From positions 1-64,000 of the forward strand of contig JAFVGW010000007.1 in assembly GCA_017474765.1 (NCBI GenBank): a stretch of 64,000 nucleotides of DNA. Reading direction: 5' to 3'. Positions 44,747 through 52,278 of the stretch are shown one piece after another. Origin of the DNA: Salinivirgaceae bacterium. GTDB taxonomy: Bacteria > Bacteroidota > Bacteroidia > Bacteroidales > SZUA-534. Both the position numbers and the translations under genes were made by a program. The notes beneath the pieces were generated by a model. That model ran no database searches and had not been told where the DNA came from. It was given only the letters and a program-made list of their open reading frames with translations. The number at the start of each line of letters is the position of its first letter. Within the stretch, counting starts at the first letter, position 1.

Positions 44747-44906
44747 AATCAGTAGTTTTTAATTCCAAAATAAAATTACAATTATTTGAACGTTCGCAGA
44801 ATTTTAAGGTTGCGCATTTTTGGTCAGTGGCGGGTTTGTGGTGTTGGATTTTCTGAGAGCGTTCACTAACAGAGTTTTTATTGGCATTGTATTCGCATAG
44901 TTCAAT

Positions 44907-44940
44907 AAAAAATCCTTGCAATCGTCCGAAAGCAAGGATT
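44907..44940 (-). terminator. Terminator downstream of tRNA-Gly
   Basis: AATCCTTGC and GCAAGGATT form a 9-bp stem (44911-44940). On the minus strand TTTT follows. It ends a transcript carrying only the tRNA. Confidence 0.8.
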
Positions 44941-44953
44941 CTTCGCCTTTTGA

Positions 44954-45025
44954 GCGGGTAACGAGACTCGAACTCGCGACCCTCAGCTTGGGAAGCTGAT
45001 GCTCTACCAACTGAGCTATGCCCGC
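44954..45025 (-). tRNA. tRNA-Gly (anticodon CCC)
   Basis: The minus strand gives a full cloverleaf: acceptor stem GCGGGCA/T-ACCCGC, D-arm with AGCTCAGTTGGTAGAGCA, anticodon stem TCAGC/GCTGA around the loop TTCCCAA (anticodon CCC, codon GGG), and T-arm GCGAGTTCGAGTCTCGT. The CCA end is not encoded, as is usual for the phylum. A -7 element TATTTTTG lies 12 bases upstream (45037-45044). Confidence 0.95.
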
Positions 45026-45059
45026 ATTTGTGTCGGCAAAAATAGTTTTTTTCGGAAAA

Positions 45060-45093
45060 CAAAAAACAAAACCGACTCGTTTGAGCCGGTTTT
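45060..45093 (-). terminator. Terminator of purC
   Basis: AAAACCGACTC (45068-45078) pairs with GAGCCGGTTTT (45083-45093) with one mismatch and a 4-base loop. On the minus strand a T-rich run follows. The T-rich tail also supplies the likely -33 region of the tRNA-Gly promoter. Confidence 0.8.
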
Positions 45094-45105
45094 GCATTTA
45101 TCGCT

Positions 45106-46062
45106 CTATTTCAGTAGATTAGCCTTAATGTAGTTCTCAACATTGTTGAAGATGCGGTTCTGCACGTCGGTTACGTCGCCAGGAACGAACTTGCTGCCAA
45201 CAATGTGCTCGTAGAGTTCGATGTAGCGGTTCGAAATCTGACTGATGATTTCGGGCGTCATTTCGGGCACCTGTTCGCCAGCGCGGCCTTGGAAACCATT
45301 GGCCATAAGCCACTCACGCACAAACTCTTTCGAGAGTTGCTTCTGTGCTTCGCCTTTGGCAAAACGCTCTTCGTAGCCGTCTGCGTAGAAGTAACGCGAC
45401 GAGTCGGGTGTGTGAATTTCGTCAATCAGGTAGATTTTGCCGTCCTTTTTGCCGAACTCGTACTTGGTGTCGACCAGAATCAAGCCCATTTTCTTGGCCA
45501 TTTCGGTGCCGCGTTGGAACAGAGCCAGCGTGTACTTCTCAAGTTGAGCGTAGTCTTCAGCCGAAACCAAACCGTTTTTAATGATGTCTTCGCGCGAGAT
45601 GTTCTCGTCGTGAGTGCCAATGTCGGCCTTGGTTGTCGGGGTGATGATTGGGTGGTCGAAACGCTGATGCTCGCGCAAGCCTTCGGGCAGCGCAACACCG
45701 CAAATCTCGCGTCCGCCGTCGCGGTACAGGCGCCACGAACTGCCAGTCAGGTAGCCACGAACGACCATTTCAACAGCAAACGGCTCGCATTTGTGGCCGA
45801 TGGTCACGTTCGGGTCGGGGCTGGCGATTTTCCAGTTTGGCACGATGTCGGCCGTAGCGTCAAGGAAATACGACGCTATCTGGTTCAAAACCTGGCCTTT
45901 GAACGGAATGCCCTTTGGCAGGATAACGTCGAATGCCGAAATGCGGTCGCTCACAACCATTGCCAGATACTGGTCGTTGATGTTGTACACGTCGCGCACC
46001 TTGCCGTTGTACACGCCTTTCTGGCCGCTGAATTTGAAGTTTGTTTTTGATACTGTGTTCAT
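45106..46062 (-). CDS. purC: Phosphoribosylaminoimidazole-succinocarboxamide synthase
   Basis: A 318-residue enzyme of purine synthesis that joins CAIR and aspartate using ATP to make SAICAR. Family signatures are G-K-V-R-D-V-Y near 21-27, S-D-R-I-S-A-F-D near 38-45, V-R-G-Y-L-T-G-S near 98-105, and the [11 protein letters not shown] stretch near 208-218. The N-terminal region and length match the longer, bacterial/yeast-like form. It is a single gene with an intrinsic terminator; a 15-bp repeat stands upstream of its start. Confidence 0.97.
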   Translation of the reverse strand: MNTVSKTNFKFSGQKGVYNGKVRDVYNINDQYLAMVVSDRISAFDVILPKGIPFKGQVLNQIASYFLDATADIVPNWKIASPDPNVTIGHKCEPFAVEMVVRGYLTGSSWRLYRDGGREICGVALPEGLREHQRFDHPIITPTTKADIGTHDENISREDIIKNGLVSAEDYAQLEKYTLALFQRGTEMAKKMGLILVDTKYEFGKKDGKIYLIDEIHTPDSSRYFYADGYEERFAKGEAQKQLSKEFVREWLMANGFQGRAGEQVPEMTPEIISQISNRYIELYEHIVGSKFVPGDVTDVQNRIFNNVENYIKANLLK

Positions 46063-46072
46063 ATTTTAAATG

Positions 46073-46117
46073 TTTAGAAGTTTAGAGTTTAGAAGTTTAG
46101 AGTTTAGAAGTTTAGAG
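46073..46117. repeat. 15-bp tandem repeat upstream of purC
   Basis: Three exact copies of TTTAGAAGTTTAGAG. It sits 11 bases upstream of the purC ATG (on the minus strand), inside a 180-base gap between purC and the phoH-like gene. This is where the purC leader should be, so it may affect the ribosome-binding region. Confidence 0.9.
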
Positions 46118-46242
46118 TTTTTATGTTTAAACGTTCTGATATTTTTTTGTTTTTCTAACCGATTGTATCCGATTATATCAGAATAAGTTATCGGTTTAAA
46201 TCGGCTTGAATCGGTTAGCACTTTATTCAGTCATTCAATTAT

Positions 46243-47184
46243 TCAATCCTTCACTCCTTTATCAAAGGCTTTAACTATCTCTTTCACAAGACGATGGCGT
46301 ACAATGTCGCTTTCATCGAGTTCGACAATGCTGATGCCGTCAATCTTTTTCAGCAGACGGATGGCCTGCACCAAACCGCTGTCCTGCGTGCGCGGAAGGT
46401 CGATTTGCGTAACGTCGCCCGTGATGATGAATTTCGAATTCATACCCATACGCGTCAGGAACATTTTCATCTGCGGCAGCGTGGTGTTCTGCGCTTCGTC
46501 GAGAATGACGAAGGCGTTGTCGAGTGTGCGACCGCGCATAAAGGCCAGCGGCGCAATCTGAATCACGCCTTCTTCAAGGTGCGACTCGAGTTTCTTGGCG
46601 GGAATCATATCGTTGAGCGCATCGTAGAGCGGTTGCAGATATGGGTCGATTTTCTCTTTCAGGTCGCCAGGCAGGAAACCCAGGCGCTCGCCTGCTTCAA
46701 CTGCGGGGCGGCTCAAAACTATGCGGCGTACTTCGCGATTCCGTAACGCCCTAACGGCCAATGCAATGGCGGTGTAGGTCTTGCCCGAGCCCGCGGGACC
46801 AAGCGCAAAAAGCATATCGCTCTGTGCCACCGCGTCCACCATTCGCTGCTGGTTGGCGCTGCGCGCGCGGATGGCGCGGCCGTTGTTGCCGAACACAATC
46901 AGGTCGTCGGGCACATCGTTCTGGTGCTGCTGCTGATTGTTCAGAATCTGCACCAAATCGTCGTCCGAGAGTCGGTTGAAGGTGTCCAGGAAATGCATCA
47001 CCTGGCGGAATTTGTCTTCGAAATCGGCAATCTGCTGCTCGTCGCCCAGCACTTTCACATCGTGGCCACGTGCCACAATCTGAATCTTCGGAAAAGCGCG
47101 TTTCAGAATGTCGAGCCGCGAGCACTTGGCGCCGTAAAGGTCCAGTGGCTCAACCGTTTCGAGATGCAAAATTTTTTCTGCCAT
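46243..47184 (-). CDS. PhoH-family ATPase
   Basis: A 313-residue cytoplasmic protein. The N-terminal part is KH-like. The helicase-type ATPase domain has Walker A G-P-A-G-S-G-K-T near 131-138, Walker B V-I-L-D-E-A-Q-N near 226-233, and R-P-x-V-E-A-G-E-R-L-G-F-L-P-G-D-L, the PhoH hallmark, near 158-175. PhoH proteins are implicated in RNA metabolism or phosphate stress; the precise role is unclear. A TACATTTG element (47203-47210, minus strand) precedes it. Confidence 0.93.
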   Translation of the reverse strand: MAEKILHLETVEPLDLYGAKCSRLDILKRAFPKIQIVARGHDVKVLGDEQQIADFEDKFRQVMHFLDTFNRLSDDDLVQILNNQQQHQNDVPDDLIVFGNNGRAIRARSANQQRMVDAVAQSDMLFALGPAGSGKTYTAIALAVRALRNREVRRIVLSRPAVEAGERLGFLPGDLKEKIDPYLQPLYDALNDMIPAKKLESHLEEGVIQIAPLAFMRGRTLDNAFVILDEAQNTTLPQMKMFLTRMGMNSKFIITGDVTQIDLPRTQDSGLVQAIRLLKKIDGISIVELDESDIVRHRLVKEIVKAFDKGVKD

Positions 47185-47202
47185 AATCAGTCATTGATTG
47201 GG

Positions 47203-47210
47203 CAAATGTA
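47203..47210 (-). promoter_or_regulatory. -7 element TACATTTG of the phoH-like gene
   Basis: CAAATGTA on the plus strand, 18 bases before the ATG at 47184. Confidence 0.6.
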
Positions 47211-47333
47211 ATTCAAAATATGAGTAAAGTGTAATGTTTAAATTGTAAAGTGTAGAGAGCCGAGAAAAGAGCGGATTGTCGGTGTCTTTTTTTTCGTTTG
47301 CGTTTTCGGTTTACGTTTTTCGTCATTGTTGAC

Positions 47334-47341
47334 TACATTTG
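47334..47341 (+). promoter_or_regulatory. -7 element TACATTTG of the SAM hydrolase gene
   Basis: A perfect match that ends only 7 bases before the ATG at 47349, so transcription should begin at or almost at the start codon. Confidence 0.55.
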
Positions 47342-47348
47342 CGCTGTT

Positions 47349-48125
47349 ATGGCAATAATAACTCTCACAACCGACTGGCACAATGACGACTTCTACGTCG
47401 GGGCAATGAAAGGCAGGATTCTGTCGCAGTGCCCTGGGGCTACCATTGTCGACATCACGCACAAGATTGAGAGTTACAAATCGGCGCACGCGGCGTTCAT
47501 TCTGCGCGGCACGTTCCCGCATTTTCCGCCAGGCACCATCCATCTGATTTGCACAAACAGCGAAGTGAACGAGAAGCATAACCCTGTGTGTATCAGTTAC
47601 AAAGGACAATATTTTATTGGCTGCGACACTAGCGCGATGAAGGTGATGTTTGCCAGACAGCCCGAAAAAGTGGTGGTGCTGTCGCCCGAAAAGTTCGCCA
47701 ACTCAACCTTTCCCGAGCTGACCATTCTGGCGCCCGCGGCCTGTATGCTTGCCAACGGCGCCACGCTCGACGACATCGGCATCGACGCTACCGACGAATT
47801 CTCGATTCTGGAACTCGGTCCGTCGTGCACCGACGACAGCATCTCGGGCAGCGTCATCTACATCGATTCCTACAAAAACGCCATCACCAACATCACGCGG
47901 AAGACGTTCGAGAGCGTGCGTGGCGGCCGCCGTTTCGAGATTGTGGTGAAGAACGACACCTACAAAATCACCGAAATCAGCCGCACCTACGGCGACGTTC
48001 GCACTGGCGACCTGCTGGCGCTGTTCAACTCGCTCGGACTGCTCGAAATCGCCATCCGCGACGCCTATCTGGCCGACCTGGCAAAAATTGAATGTAACAC
48101 ATCAGTCTTGATAAAATTTTTATAA
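47349..48125 (+). CDS. SAM hydroxide adenosyltransferase (DUF62 family)
   Basis: A 258-residue enzyme of the chlorinase/fluorinase-like family. It hydrolyses S-adenosylmethionine to adenosine and methionine. Family features are T-L-T-T-D-W-H-N-D-D-F-Y-V-G at 5-18 (usual form T-D-F-G), D-I-T-H near 39-42, and the C-terminal domain with I-D-S-Y-K-N-A-I-T-N. There is no evidence of halogenase use. ATG 47349 places the first strand correctly; the frame upstream runs through the promoter. The stop is directly followed by the mazG ATG (TAAATG). Confidence 0.88.
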   Translation: MAIITLTTDWHNDDFYVGAMKGRILSQCPGATIVDITHKIESYKSAHAAFILRGTFPHFPPGTIHLICTNSEVNEKHNPVCISYKGQYFIGCDTSAMKVMFARQPEKVVVLSPEKFANSTFPELTILAPAACMLANGATLDDIGIDATDEFSILELGPSCTDDSISGSVIYIDSYKNAITNITRKTFESVRGGRRFEIVVKNDTYKITEISRTYGDVRTGDLLALFNSLGLLEIAIRDAYLADLAKIECNTSVLIKFL

Positions 48126-48911
48126 ATGTCACGAAAAGAACAACTTGAAGCCTTCGGACAACTGCTCGACATTATGGACGAGTTGCGCGAGAAATGCCCG
48201 TGGGACCGCAAACAAACCTTCGAATCGCTGCGCGTGCAGACCATCGAAGAGTCGTACGAACTGACCGAAGCCATTCTGGCCAACGATATGGACGAAGTGA
48301 AAAAAGAGTTGGGCGACCTGCTGCTGCACATCGTTTTTTATGCAAAAATGGGCTCGGAACAGGGCAAGTTTGATATTGCCGACGTTATTAACTCGCTGTG
48401 TCAGAAGCTGATATACCGCCATCCGCACGTGTTTGGCGACGAGAAAGCCAACTCGGCCGAAGCCGTTCTGCAAAACTGGGAACAACTGAAACTCAAAGAG
48501 AAAGGCCGCAAGCCGAGCGTGCTATCGGGTGTGCCAAAATCGCTGCCCGCGCTGGTGAAGGCCTATCGCATTCAGGACAAAACCCACAGCGTTGGCTTCG
48601 ACTGGCCAGAGCGTGAGCAGGTCTGGGCAAAAGTTGAAGAAGAGCTGCAAGAGTTCAAAACCGAGTTGCAGACCGACCCGTCGTCGAAAGCCACCGAATC
48701 AGAGTTCGGCGACCTGCTTTTCAGCATTGTCAATGCCGCGCGGCTCTACAAAATCAACCCTGAAAACGCGCTCGACAGCACCAATCTGAAGTTCATCAAC
48801 CGATTCAACTATCTTGAAGAGCAAATCAAAGAAAAGGGTAAAACGCTGAAAGACAGTACACTTGAAGAGATGGACCAGCTTTGGAACGAAGCAAAAAAGG
48901 TTGTTGGGTAG
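48126..48911 (+). CDS. mazG: Nucleoside triphosphate pyrophosphohydrolase
   Basis: A 261-residue house-cleaning enzyme that hydrolyses (d)NTPs to monophosphates and pyrophosphate. It has the two MazG domains of the full-length form. The first (about 20-100) opens with C-P-W-D-R-K-Q-T and has E-E-S-Y-E-L-T-E-A-I plus K-K-E-L-G-D-L-L-L-H as its metal-binding acidic residues. The second (about 150-250) has V-G-F-D-W and E-F-G-D-L-L-F-S-I-V-N. It begins right at the stop of the SAM hydrolase gene, so the two are coupled. Confidence 0.96.
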   Translation: MSRKEQLEAFGQLLDIMDELREKCPWDRKQTFESLRVQTIEESYELTEAILANDMDEVKKELGDLLLHIVFYAKMGSEQGKFDIADVINSLCQKLIYRHPHVFGDEKANSAEAVLQNWEQLKLKEKGRKPSVLSGVPKSLPALVKAYRIQDKTHSVGFDWPEREQVWAKVEEELQEFKTELQTDPSSKATESEFGDLLFSIVNAARLYKINPENALDSTNLKFINRFNYLEEQIKEKGKTLKDSTLEEMDQLWNEAKKVVG

Positions 48912-48996
48912 GTATTCTTACTTAAGTATTGGCTCGCAACCGAATTATAATTCGCAGCAACCAAATTTTAATCGGCGGCAACCATATTTACATTTG

Positions 48997-49129
48997 CAAA
49001 AATGGGGTGAGTTATCGGTTATATTTTTGAATCGTTAAAGAAACAAGACAACGTTCAAATTATAACCAGTACAGCTTCCCTTTAGGAAAATGCGACTTTT
49101 GGAGGAAACTCAAAAGCCGCCTTTTTTTT
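48997..49129 (+). ncRNA. Candidate small RNA with its own promoter and terminator
   Basis: TACATTTG at 48989-48996 is a full -7 element. About 95 bases on, GCGACTTTTG (49092-49101) pairs with CAAAAGCCGC (49111-49120) with one mismatch around a 9-base loop, and eight T residues follow (49122-49129). No open frame with a start and ribosome site is seen between. The predicted transcript is about 130 bases. The rest of the 322-base gap holds short repeats of CAACCGAATT/CAACCAAATT (48949-48970). Confidence 0.45.
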
Positions 49130-49233
49130 GCCCGATTCGGTAATAAAATAATGTTGTCGGTGCGTTTTATGGCAACATGAGGTTGGATTTAAACTAAAAG
49201 AGCTATCTTCACGCGCATTAAAAATAAACCGCA

Positions 49234-49647
49234 ATGAACACAAGACTATTTATGCCAGCGGCATTAGCTGCCATCCTGACAATCGGCTGCAGCAACCATC
49301 TTTACGCACAAAAACGCCACGCCAACGTTGCATCAGTTGAGGTTTTTGAAGAAGAATTCAACAAAGACGGCACATCGAAAAAACAGAAAGTGAGCGAAAG
49401 CAAGTTTGACAGCTTTGGCAACGAGATTGAAACCATCGAATACGAAGATGGCAAGGTGTCGGAAAAACACGTTTACACCTATGATGAAAAAGGCAACAAA
49501 ATCAGCGAGATAAAGACAAAAAGCGACGGCAAAAAGGAACGCTTCGAATACAAATATAACGAAGACAATCTGCGCATCGAAAAATCAGAGTACAGCGAAA
49601 AAGGACGTTTGAAAAGCCGTAAAACCTACGTATACAAAACGAAGTAA
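49234..49647 (+). CDS. Secreted protein with YD-like repeat segments
   Basis: A 137-residue exported protein. Residues 1-25 are a signal peptide (ending L-Y-A-Q); a Cys at 19 lies inside a weak lipobox (T-I-G-C), so a lipoprotein is possible. The rest is highly charged, with short repeats Y-x-Y-D-E-K-G-N-K-I and Y-K-Y-N-E-D-N-L-R-I resembling YD/RHS-type beta repeats. The function is unknown. It lies 3 bases before menG and may share its transcript. Confidence 0.65.
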   Translation: MNTRLFMPAALAAILTIGCSNHLYAQKRHANVASVEVFEEEFNKDGTSKKQKVSESKFDSFGNEIETIEYEDGKVSEKHVYTYDEKGNKISEIKTKSDGKKERFEYKYNEDNLRIEKSEYSEKGRLKSRKTYVYKTK

Positions 49648-49650
49648 CGC

Positions 49651-50379
49651 ATGAGCACAGTTGTCCCTGACAAATCGAACCCTGACTCGAAGAAAGTTCA
49701 GGTAGAGAGCATGTTCGACAGCATTGCTCCTAAATATGACCTGCTGAACCACACTCTCTCGCTGAATATCGATAAGATATGGCGTCGCAAAGTGGCCCGT
49801 ATGGTGAACAAAAGCACCCCGGCTGCCATTCTTGATGTAGCCACAGGCACTTGCGATCTTGCTATTGCTGTTGTCCGCAAGGCGCGTCCGCAGTCGGTTT
49901 GCGGCATCGATTTGTCGGAAGAAATGCTGAATGTCGGGCGGCAGAAAGTGCAGAAAGCTGGTCTGTCAGACATTATCAAAGTGCAGAAAGGCGATGCCGA
50001 GAATCTGCCTTTCGCCGACAACACTTTCGATGCCATCACTGTGGCCTTTGGGGTGCGCAATTTCGAGAATCTTGAAAAAGGTTTGACCGAGATGTTGCGA
50101 GTGCTGAAGCCTGGCGGAAGTTGTTTCATCCTTGAGTTTACGCTGCCCACAAAATTCCCTGTAAAGCAGCTTTATAACTTTTATTTCCGTCGTGTACTTC
50201 CGCTGATTGGCCGGATGGTTTCAAGCAATAAAGTTGCATATACTTATCTTCCTGAATCCGTAAAGGCGTTTCCACAATACACAGAATTTCAATCGATAAT
50301 GCAACGGTGCGGTTATTCATCAGCGCGTTGCCGAACCCTATCAATGGGAATTGCAGCCATCTATGTTGGTACAAAATAG
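49651..50379 (+). CDS. menG: Demethylmenaquinone methyltransferase
   Basis: A 242-residue SAM-dependent methyltransferase for the last step of menaquinone synthesis (UbiE/MenG). Signatures are M-F-D-S-I-A-P-K-Y-D-L-L-N near 22-34, the SAM site L-D-V-A-T-G-T-C-D-L near 64-73, D-A-I-T-V-A-F-G-V-R-N near 121-131, and the late E-F-T-L-P / N-F-Y-F-R-R-V-L-P. Menaquinone is the expected quinone of these anaerobes. A terminator follows at 50408. Confidence 0.95.
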   Translation: MSTVVPDKSNPDSKKVQVESMFDSIAPKYDLLNHTLSLNIDKIWRRKVARMVNKSTPAAILDVATGTCDLAIAVVRKARPQSVCGIDLSEEMLNVGRQKVQKAGLSDIIKVQKGDAENLPFADNTFDAITVAFGVRNFENLEKGLTEMLRVLKPGGSCFILEFTLPTKFPVKQLYNFYFRRVLPLIGRMVSSNKVAYTYLPESVKAFPQYTEFQSIMQRCGYSSARCRTLSMGIAAIYVGTK

Positions 50380-50407
50380 CCTGCAACAGAGCAGCATACA
50401 ATAAAAA

Positions 50408-50430
50408 AAGCCCCTCGCAGGGGCTTCTTT
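50408..50430. terminator. Bidirectional terminator between menG and DUF5606 gene
   Basis: AAGCCCC and GGGGCTT enclose a 5-base loop, with T-rich sequence on the right and A-rich on the left, so it can serve both converging genes. Confidence 0.85.
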
Positions 50431-50448
50431 GTTTATAAGTGTCGCATT

Positions 50449-50877
50449 TTATTTTTCGCTTTCGTTTTTTTCTTGAGTTTTCTCTTCCTCATCAAGTTCG
50501 CTGAGCATATTGCAACGTTGCAACTGGTTGTACCAAGTCAGCACTTTTTTTATGTGTGACACATAAACGCGGTCGCGGTCATAGTTTGGTAGGACTTCAG
50601 CAAAGAATGATTTTAGAGCCTCGCCGTCTGACTTTTTAGGGTCGATGGCTGTTTTGCCGTCCATTTTTGTGCGGATGTTGCGCAGAACCTCAACCAGGGC
50701 AACTTCCTCGCCGTCGTCTTTGAAAATGGCAATGTCGCTCAATGAGCTGGCCTTTGATTGTGCATAGACAGGCATGCGCTTCGCTGTCTCAATATCTTCA
50801 ACTATAATTCCATTTTTTGTACTTGAAACCAGTTTGAATAGTCCGGAATAACCTGAAACTGATAAGATTTCCTTCAT
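50449..50877 (-). CDS. DUF5606-domain protein
   Basis: A 142-residue soluble protein of DUF5606. It starts E-I-L-S-V-S-G-Y-S-G-L-F-K-L, as family members do, and has an acidic, low-complexity C-terminus (E-E-E-K-T-Q-E-K-N-E-S-E-K). The family is confined to Bacteroidota and has no assigned function. It is a single gene. The gap to the next gene (50878-51057) holds a GCGAACC-agcg-GGTTCGC-like hairpin at about 51010-51030 without a clear T run. Confidence 0.85.
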   Translation of the reverse strand: MKEILSVSGYSGLFKLVSSTKNGIIVEDIETAKRMPVYAQSKASSLSDIAIFKDDGEEVALVEVLRNIRTKMDGKTAIDPKKSDGEALKSFFAEVLPNYDRDRVYVSHIKKVLTWYNQLQRCNMLSELDEEEKTQEKNESEK

Positions 50878-51057
50878 GTTTTCTTGTTTTTAAAATTCGG
50901 TGCAAATATAAATGAATTGGCAATTAAAAAACTCTATTCCCCACAAACAATCGCCCCTCTATAAACAAAAAAAGGATTGCTTTTTTAGCCATCCATCCTC
51001 TGTCAGAGAGCGAACCCCGCTGGTTCGCCTCTTTTGGTCTTGTTGTTTTTTGGGGGG

Positions 51058-51720
51058 TTATTGCTTGCTGTAGTCGAACTCGTAGTTGTCACCGTCAACA
51101 TCAACGAACACAGTGTAGCGGCCGGCCTCAACATTGCTGAATTCGAAATTCTTGCGGATTTCTTTGGTCTCGATGGCCGAATAAAGTTCTTCACCTCTCG
51201 AGTCGAACACTTTAACCAATACTTGTTTCCCATGTTCGTTGGGTAATTCAATGATTGCACGTGTGCCACTTGTTTTGAAAATTGGGTCAACCACAACGCG
51301 GCCATTGTAAATCAGCTCGCCACCTTTGATAGTAAATGCACGCTCAAGTGTCTTGCCGTTCTTTTTTGCCACAATCTTGTAAGAACCATCTTCAAGATTC
51401 AGGAAATCAAACACACGGGCCGATTTGCCGATGGTGCGTATGGTCTCACTGTAAAGAACCTCGTTGCCATCTTTTGTCTCAACGCACAGGTTGCATTTGC
51501 CAGCCTCGTGTGTTGTGAAAACAATTGCTGCGCGGGTGCATGTCACATAGCGGAACGACAGGCTGTCTTCCATTTTCACTACTGCGGGAATCTCGTTTCC
51601 GCGACTTTTTGCCGACATAAACAAGGGCAACATAATAAGTGCTGCTGTAAGCAAGCTAACCATGATTACAAAGTAGTCTGATCTCATCAGACGGCTTTCA
51701 TTTGTGTTTAAAAGTTTCAT
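51058..51720 (-). CDS. Exported or membrane-anchored protein with two Ig-like repeats
   Basis: A 220-residue protein. The start at 51720 (K-L-L-N-T-N-E-S) gives a short basic N-terminus and one hydrophobic segment (about 17-37), which is a signal anchor or uncleaved signal. Two similar beta-rich units follow (about 45-125 and 135-220). Each has a G-K-x-x-x-V-x-x-x-D/S-x-x-G pattern and a late F-x-N/S-x-E-A/D-G-x-Y-x-V motif (D-F-L-N-L-E-D-G-S-Y and E-F-S-N-V-E-A-G-R-Y), as in DUF3244-like domains. Function is unknown. Its upstream region holds several operator-like palindromes. Confidence 0.65.
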   Translation of the reverse strand: MKLLNTNESRLMRSDYFVIMVSLLTAALIMLPLFMSAKSRGNEIPAVVKMEDSLSFRYVTCTRAAIVFTTHEAGKCNLCVETKDGNEVLYSETIRTIGKSARVFDFLNLEDGSYKIVAKKNGKTLERAFTIKGGELIYNGRVVVDPIFKTSGTRAIIELPNEHGKQVLVKVFDSRGEELYSAIETKEIRKNFEFSNVEAGRYTVFVDVDGDNYEFDYSKQ

Positions 51721-51807
51721 CGTTTTTACTTTTAAAATTATTTGTTCTTTCTTTTTCTCGCGACAAAGGTATATGGTGCGTTTATTCATCGTCAAGAGAA
51801 AAATTTA

Positions 51808-51997
51808 ATGCAACGTTTGCATAAATTTTTTAAGGTAAAAAACACCTTTAATAAAATATTGAATAATAATGAATTATAGCAATGCAAACGTTGCGCATAG
51901 ATTTTGTTAGTAAACATCAAAAAAGTGTCAAAACAAGCAATAGTCAGCTATTCAGGGAATGATTTAAAACGTTTGCGTGGTTATGCAAAAGTTGCAC
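51808..51997. promoter_or_regulatory. Array of ATGCAA-N3-TTGCAT palindromes
   Basis: ATGCAA-cgt-TTGCAT (51808-51822) is a perfect palindrome. ATGCAA-acg-TTGCgCAT (51882-51898) and ATGCAA-aag-TTGCAC (51983-51997) are close copies. Single half sites occur at about 52042 and 52073. Spacings are 74 and 101 bases. A LacI/CRP-like dimer or an H-NS-like array could bind. The sites lie in the 558-base gap between the Ig-like gene (minus) and the aminotransferase gene (plus), which has no supported gene. Confidence 0.6.
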
Positions 51998-52247
51998 AAA
52001 AAGCGTTTTACGGCGGTTTTTTGCGCAAAAAAGCGCGATATTGCATAAAAACGGTACCTAATTTTGCGTCAGTTTGCATTTTGGTTTCGCTTTTCTCGCA
52101 TATGGAATTATGTGGAGGAAATAGTTTGCAAGAAAAAGCAATGGCACTACTTGGTAATTGATTTTTAGCAGAAAATATATATTATATGTATGTTATTTTG
52201 TCGAAGCCGATACGTAAAACCCATATTGAAATCACGTGAAAAACGTG

Positions 52248-52255
52248 TATTTTTG
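52248..52255 (+). promoter_or_regulatory. -7 element TATTTTTG of the aminotransferase gene, with an adjoining inverted repeat
   Basis: TATTTTTG lies 24 bases before the ATG at 52279. CACGT-gaaaa-ACGTG (52233-52247) abuts it on the upstream side and is a possible operator. Confidence 0.55.
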
Positions 52256-52278
52256 CACCCCGATAAAATTCACGCAGT

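Noticed and set aside
44625..45097. Two open frames across the tRNA-Gly gene and the start of the beta-barrel gene
   Set aside because: They are translations of the tRNA and flanking DNA (the typical A-Q-L-V-E-H tRNA artefact).
47349..48125. Halogenating enzyme (chlorinase/fluorinase)
   Set aside because: The family is mostly SAM hydrolases; no halide-specific loop or halometabolite genes are seen around it.
51904..52161. 85-codon open frame in the 558-base gap
   Set aside because: No start context or family features; it is cut through by repeated ATGCAA/TTGCAT sites, and the codon content is unlike the neighbours.
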